NCBI GenBank assembly: GCA_903859705.1
Contig: CAIONQ010000028.1
Coordinates: forward strand, 1 to 55,759
Source of the DNA: an uncultured Chthonomonas sp.
GTDB taxonomy: Bacteria > Armatimonadota > Chthonomonadetes > Chthonomonadales > Chthonomonadaceae
DNA length: 55,759 nucleotides
Direction of reading: 5' to 3'
The notes under the pieces were generated by a model. It was not told the origin of the DNA. It did not search any database and was given only the letters and a program-made list of their open reading frames with translations. Position numbers and translations under genes: made by a program. How positions within the stretch are numbered: the first letter of the stretch is position 1; the number at the start of each line of letters is the position of its first letter. Of the stretch, positions 51,908-55,759 are shown one piece after another.

Positions 51908-52915
51908 GTGTATATCAGTGTATTGATGGATGTGGAGGATCTGGTAGATCCCGAGGCAGATGACCTGGCGGGGATCTGTGCAGACATCCTGTGGGAAGAG
52001 GGCCTACCTGCCACGTTCTGCGTGGTGGGGGAGAAGGCACGCCTGTTAAAAGCCCGCGGTAGAGCGGGTGTAATTGCGAAAATGGCCCGGCACGATATCG
52101 GCTACCATACTAACTTCCACTCGGTGCATCCCACGATTTCAGAGTATCTGGCTCCGCTGAGCTTTGAAGAGGGCGTTCAAGAGGCCTTACGGCAAGAGCA
52201 GGATGGCATACGGGCGATCGAAGAGGTGTTTGGTATGGCTCCCTCCTGCTTTGGTGGCCCGGGCAATACCTGGGGGCCAGCAGTTTGTGAGGCGCTTCGC
52301 CAATGCAGCGTGCCATCATTTGTGTATGCACATACTGAAGCTCCCGGCGGCGGACCGCACCGGTTCTGCGGCCTCCATGCATTTCCGAATGGGCGCGGTC
52401 TAAGCGATGGGCTGTATCAAGATAGTTTGGCGGCAGCAGAGCAGCTTGATGAGCTTAAAGCAGGAATTGCAGCAGATGCCGCCAAGGGGCTATTCTGGCA
52501 GCAGGCGTTTATAGGGCACCCAACGCGCATTCTGCATGAGCACTTCTGGGATGATCCCAACTTTGTGCGTGGTGCCAATCCGCCGAGATCCGAGTGGAAA
52601 GTGGCAGCTCGTAAAAGCGATGCAGACCTTGAAACGGCATTGATCAACTTCCGCAAAGCGGCTCGCGCCATCCATGAATTGCCCGGTGTTGAAATAAAAA
52701 CCATTCGTGAGATGAACTCCATCCTGAATGCACAGGCCTTTGCGCCTGCACCACCAGAGGCCATGGCTAAATTGTGGCCAACGATAGAAGCCAGGCTACT
52801 GGCAATGGCTGGCTGGCCCATTGTTCCTGAAGATATCGACCTATCGGGAATCTGCGCTCAAACGCATCAACTGCTCTCCTCCACTTGTGTGCTTCAGAAA
52901 GGAAGTGTTGCCTGA
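51908..52915 (+). CDS. Polysaccharide deacetylase-like (NodB-fold) protein
   Basis: 335 residues from GTG 51908, preceded by GGGAG. The NodB-like barrel is indicated by SVLMDVEDLVDPEADDL (the catalytic/metal aspartate in a DVED form), LPATFCVVGEKARLL, then the metal-binding histidines in IGYHTNFHSVHP. PSCFGGPGNTWGP replaces the usual RxPxG motif. The last 60 residues are helical. No signal peptide, so substrate access is unclear. The metal triad looks kept, but the deacetylase reaction is not certain. The stop shares one base with the following gene (TGATG). Confidence 0.7.
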   Translation: MYISVLMDVEDLVDPEADDLAGICADILWEEGLPATFCVVGEKARLLKARGRAGVIAKMARHDIGYHTNFHSVHPTISEYLAPLSFEEGVQEALRQEQDGIRAIEEVFGMAPSCFGGPGNTWGPAVCEALRQCSVPSFVYAHTEAPGGGPHRFCGLHAFPNGRGLSDGLYQDSLAAAEQLDELKAGIAADAAKGLFWQQAFIGHPTRILHEHFWDDPNFVRGANPPRSEWKVAARKSDADLETALINFRKAARAIHELPGVEIKTIREMNSILNAQAFAPAPPEAMAKLWPTIEARLLAMAGWPIVPEDIDLSGICAQTHQLLSSTCVLQKGSVA

Positions 52916-54108
52916 TGCTAAATCCAGTAATCCGCTTACGAAACGCGCTTCAAGCCGGAAGCCTTGTGCTTGCTATTGCTGGCATTGGCCACCCCATTGC
53001 AGCGCTTGCACAAACCACAAGCACTGTGCCGTTTCGGCAGGTGGGCCAGCACATTTACCTCGGTGCTAAGATCAACGGATCCCTGGTTACCATGGTTCTT
53101 GATTCTGGTGCAGGTGTTAACGTTCTTACGCCGGCTGCTGCAGACAAGCTTGGTATAAAGGGGAAGGTAAGCGGCGTTTCTGCGGTAGGAGCCGGTGGTG
53201 CACCCATTCAGGTGAAAGCGGCCATGTTGGACACAATCGAAACCGGCAGTGTGAAACTCACATCTCAGCCTGCCTTTATTCTGGCACTGCCCAATGCGCT
53301 GAAGTGCGATGGATTGCTGGGCACACCTTTCTTCCAAAAGTGGGTAGTTGGCATAGATTATGCGGCCCACCAGATAACGCTGACAGCGCCGGCCGATTTC
53401 ACGGCACCAACAGACCCGGATACAAAGCTTTTGCCTTTGGATGCCCGCGAACAAACGGTGCATGTGCGCGGTAAGGTAGATGGCATTGATGCCCTGTTGC
53501 GCGTTGATACCGGTGCCAGCGATGCGCTTACCCTGTTTGCGCCATTTGTTGCTAAGAACCATATGCGTGAGGCTTATGATCGGCGGCTGCGAATGGTAAC
53601 CGGTCGCGGGGTGGGCGGAATGATTTATGGAGATCTCGTTCGCCTCAAGTCGGTGGATCTTGGTGATTTTCACTTCGAGGGGGTTGTGTCCTCGCTCTCA
53701 ATTCAAAAACAAGGTGCATTTGCATCTGCAACGCTGGCAGGCAACCTGGGTGCGGAACTGCTGCAACGGTTTACCGTAACGTTTGATGAGCCACATAACC
53801 GTATGTTCCTGAAGAAGAACTCCAACTTCGGCCTGCCATTTATTGGGAATAGAACCGGCCTTGGGGTGGATTTTGATGGTGGGAAGTTAACTGTGCAATC
53901 CGTGATTGAGGGCAGCCCGGCAGTGGCGGCTGGCATTCAGGTTGGCGATGTGATACTCAAGGTTGAAAACCTAAGCGTTAGCAACACTACTCTGGCAGAT
54001 ATTCGAGATCTGTTTAGATCTCAGGCCGGGCGTGTTGTGCATGTATCCATCCAAACGCCAGCGGGGCAAACGCGGGAAGTTCTGTTAACCCTGAAAGAGC
54101 AACTTTAA
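52915..54108 (+). CDS. Secreted retropepsin-like aspartyl protease with C-terminal PDZ domain
   Basis: 397 residues from ATG 52915, overlapping the upstream stop. A signal peptide ([20 protein letters not shown]) is followed by two aspartic protease halves: [20 protein letters not shown] (DSGA) and [18 protein letters not shown] (DTGA). This suggests a single-chain pepsin-like pair of gag-asp-type domains. Residues ~310-397 form a PDZ domain ([20 protein letters not shown]). Likely a periplasmic protease or protease-like binder. It is the middle gene of a unit ending in glpK. Confidence 0.82.
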   Translation: MLNPVIRLRNALQAGSLVLAIAGIGHPIAALAQTTSTVPFRQVGQHIYLGAKINGSLVTMVLDSGAGVNVLTPAAADKLGIKGKVSGVSAVGAGGAPIQVKAAMLDTIETGSVKLTSQPAFILALPNALKCDGLLGTPFFQKWVVGIDYAAHQITLTAPADFTAPTDPDTKLLPLDAREQTVHVRGKVDGIDALLRVDTGASDALTLFAPFVAKNHMREAYDRRLRMVTGRGVGGMIYGDLVRLKSVDLGDFHFEGVVSSLSIQKQGAFASATLAGNLGAELLQRFTVTFDEPHNRMFLKKNSNFGLPFIGNRTGLGVDFDGGKLTVQSVIEGSPAVAAGIQVGDVILKVENLSVSNTTLADIRDLFRSQAGRVVHVSIQTPAGQTREVLLTLKEQL

Positions 54109-54122
54109 CTCCGGAGACATCG

Positions 54123-55610
54123 ATGCCTTCCGAAAAGCGCTTCATTCTGGCCCTTGACCAGGGCACAACCAGCTCGAGAGCCATACTGTTTAACTCTGCG
54201 GGAGAACCCGTTGCGGTAGAGAAGCAGGAGTACACACAGCACTATCCCGAGCCGGGCAGGGTGGAGCACGATCCGGAAGACATCTGGTTTACACAGATTT
54301 CTGCAGCCCGCCGTGTGGTGAGAACTGCCGGAATATCACCAGACTGCATTGCTGCCATTGGGATTACAAATCAGAGAGAGACCACCGTACTGTGGGATAG
54401 GGCCACAGGTGTGCCCGTTGGCAGAGCCATTGTGTGGCAGGATAGGCGCACTGCCCCCCAGTGTGAGGCACTGCGGCAGAAAGGGCATGCGGATGCTATC
54501 CGGACTGTAACGGGGCTGCCCATAGATCCGTACTTTTCGGCGACCAAGCTTGCCTGGATGCTGGATCAGGATACGGAACTCCGTGAGCGGGCCGAGCGCG
54601 GGGAGCTGGCATTTGGCACCGTGGATAGCTTTCTGCTATATCGCCTTACCGGGGGGAAGGTGCACGCCACCGACCCTTCTAACGCATCCAGAACGCTGCT
54701 GTATTCACTGGCTGCCGGGGCCTGGGATGCAGATATGCTGGCTCTATTCGGCATTCCGCGCAATATTTTGCCTGCTTTGCAGCCCTCCAGCTCATTGTTT
54801 GGCACTGTAACTGCAGATCTGCTTGGTGCGGAGATACCCATTGCTGGCATCGCGGGTGATCAGCAGGCAGCCGCCTTTGGGCAGGCGCTGCTTAAGCCGG
54901 GGATGGTGAAATGTACCTTTGGCACGGGATCATTCTTGCTATTGAACACCGGTACAGAAATCCGTGCCTCAAGCCACGGACTGCTATCTACCGTAGGATG
55001 GGATCTTGGGCGCGGCCTGAGTTATGCGCTGGAAGGATCTGTATTTGTATCTGGCGCAGCGGTGCAATGGCTGCGGGATGAGCTTCAGATTATCCGATCC
55101 TCCGATGAGATTGAGGCCCTGGCCGCTTCTGTTCCAGATTCGGCGGGCGTAACTTTTGTGCCAGCATTTGCAGGGCTCGGCGCACCATACTGGGATCCGG
55201 ATGCCAGGGGCGCCATTCTTGGGCTTACTCGCGGCAGTGGCCGCGCCCACATCGCCAGGGCTGCCCTGGAGGCCGTCTGCTTTCAAACCCGGGAAGTGCT
55301 GGATGCTATGGAGGCCGATTCTGGGGAGAAGATTACCGAACTCCGTGTGGATGGTGGCATGACGGTGAACGCACTGCTAATGCAAATGCAGGCCGATATT
55401 CTGGGAGTGCCTGTTGTGCGGCCGAAGTGTATTGAAACCACCGCCCTTGGCGCAGCCTTCCTGGCTGGCCTGTGCTGCGGGTTATGGGCCAGCACCGATG
55501 ACGTGGAGGCGGCATGGCAGGAGGATGTGCGGTTTTTGCCACAAACGACGGCCGCCGATCGGGAAGCCAGACTGAATGCCTGGAAGCGAGCTGTTCGCAG
55601 AGTAATGTAA
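54123..55610 (+). CDS. glpK: Glycerol kinase
   Basis: 495 residues, the standard length. FGGY-kinase signatures: [18 protein letters not shown] (phosphate 1), [53 protein letters not shown] and [15 protein letters not shown], with [20 protein letters not shown] near the ATP site. It phosphorylates glycerol to sn-glycerol 3-phosphate using ATP in the cytoplasm. It follows the aspartyl protease gene by 14 bases without a promoter, which is unusual because glpF or glpD usually accompany glpK; none is in view. A separate promoter might lie inside the upstream gene. Confidence 0.96.
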   Translation: MPSEKRFILALDQGTTSSRAILFNSAGEPVAVEKQEYTQHYPEPGRVEHDPEDIWFTQISAARRVVRTAGISPDCIAAIGITNQRETTVLWDRATGVPVGRAIVWQDRRTAPQCEALRQKGHADAIRTVTGLPIDPYFSATKLAWMLDQDTELRERAERGELAFGTVDSFLLYRLTGGKVHATDPSNASRTLLYSLAAGAWDADMLALFGIPRNILPALQPSSSLFGTVTADLLGAEIPIAGIAGDQQAAAFGQALLKPGMVKCTFGTGSFLLLNTGTEIRASSHGLLSTVGWDLGRGLSYALEGSVFVSGAAVQWLRDELQIIRSSDEIEALAASVPDSAGVTFVPAFAGLGAPYWDPDARGAILGLTRGSGRAHIARAALEAVCFQTREVLDAMEADSGEKITELRVDGGMTVNALLMQMQADILGVPVVRPKCIETTALGAAFLAGLCCGLWASTDDVEAAWQEDVRFLPQTTAADREARLNAWKRAVRRVM

Positions 55611-55679
55611 CCGCTACTGTAACTACTCAGACGGGTTAAGTCCGGGAATCTTTTGATTCTGGCATCCGTATCTTCTTGT

Positions 55680-55759
55680 ATGCTCACTCGCGATGAATTC
55701 GACAGATATTGCGCTTCAAATCCTGATGCTATCTATGCTTTGCTTGTTAAGCAGCATGA
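55680..55759 (+). CDS. 5' end of a gene cut by the window, possibly IS66-type transposase
   Basis: ATG 55680 opens 26 codons reading MLTRDEFDRYCASNPDAIYA, then LLVKQH, still open at the window end. The start and the (D/E)-rich helix followed by NPDAIYAL resemble N-termini of IS66-family transposases (LTREE...GPEAVxxL). No terminal repeat can be judged. Low confidence. Confidence 0.3.
   Translation, partial: MLTRDEFDRYCASNPDAIYALLVKQH

Overview
The window looks like chromosomal DNA of an environmental Gram-negative-type bacterium, most probably Armatimonadota, with a planctomycete-like lineage as the alternative. The hints are two prepilin-type proteins ending in the H...(D/N)..F.D.HVK tail typical of DUF1559-like families, many secreted glycosidases of GH38/GH99-like/GH116/GH172 type, numerous lipoproteins, and an 11-subunit complex I with no NADH-binding module. 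This placement is inferred from gene content only; no rRNA or tRNA gene is visible.

Layout. (1) 1-1.9 kb: a cysteine-rich HExxH fragment resembling the tip of a polymorphic toxin, translationally coupled (TGATG) to a membrane-anchored ankyrin-repeat protein, then non-coding repeat debris and a strong terminator. (2) 1.9-16.1 kb, minus strand: korA-korB (2-oxoacid:ferredoxin oxidoreductase), a terminator, then a promoter candidate and a 12-gene run: dihydroorotate-dehydrogenase-like protein, nuoABCDHIJKLMN. nuoE, nuoF and nuoG are absent, so reduced ferredoxin from KorAB is a plausible electron donor for the complex. (3) 16.3-24.3 kb: GH99-like protein and a membrane M48 protease (minus), then a divergent large Tat-exported GH116 protein carrying an inserted beta-sandwich domain. 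(4) 24.4-29.4 kb, minus: secreted protein, C39-peptidase-like lipoprotein, DUF2079 membrane protein and a prepilin-like protein, preceded by a MauE-like/redoxin pair broken by an IS3 remnant. (5) 29.8-35.8 kb, minus: a tight run of PD40 protein, PabB-PabC fusion, CbiM-N-Q fusion, CbiO and a MOSC protein. A GNAT gene diverges from its head, the two ATGs forming a single CATATG. (6) 36.4-41.1 kb, minus: anchored helical protein, prepilin-like protein and DsbA-like thioredoxin in one unit; M1 aminopeptidase. (7) 41.2-42.0 kb: about three tandem copies of a ~267-bp non-coding repeat, sharing a 17-bp core in inverted orientation with the debris near 1.55 kb. (8) 42.2-55.8 kb: two small membrane/lipoprotein genes, a zinc-ribbon SDR-like protein with two tandem propeller lipoproteins, GH38 mannosidase, GH172 (DUF2961), then a unit of deacetylase-like protein, aspartyl protease with PDZ, and glycerol kinase. 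The start of a possible transposase gene is cut by the window end.

The best candidates for something new are the toxin-tip/ankyrin pair, the ferredoxin-linked complex I locus, the prepilin-redox-C39 clusters, the SDR-like protein with a zinc ribbon and altered active site, and the interspersed/tandem repeat family. All functional calls rest on motif and context reading by eye; no database search was run.
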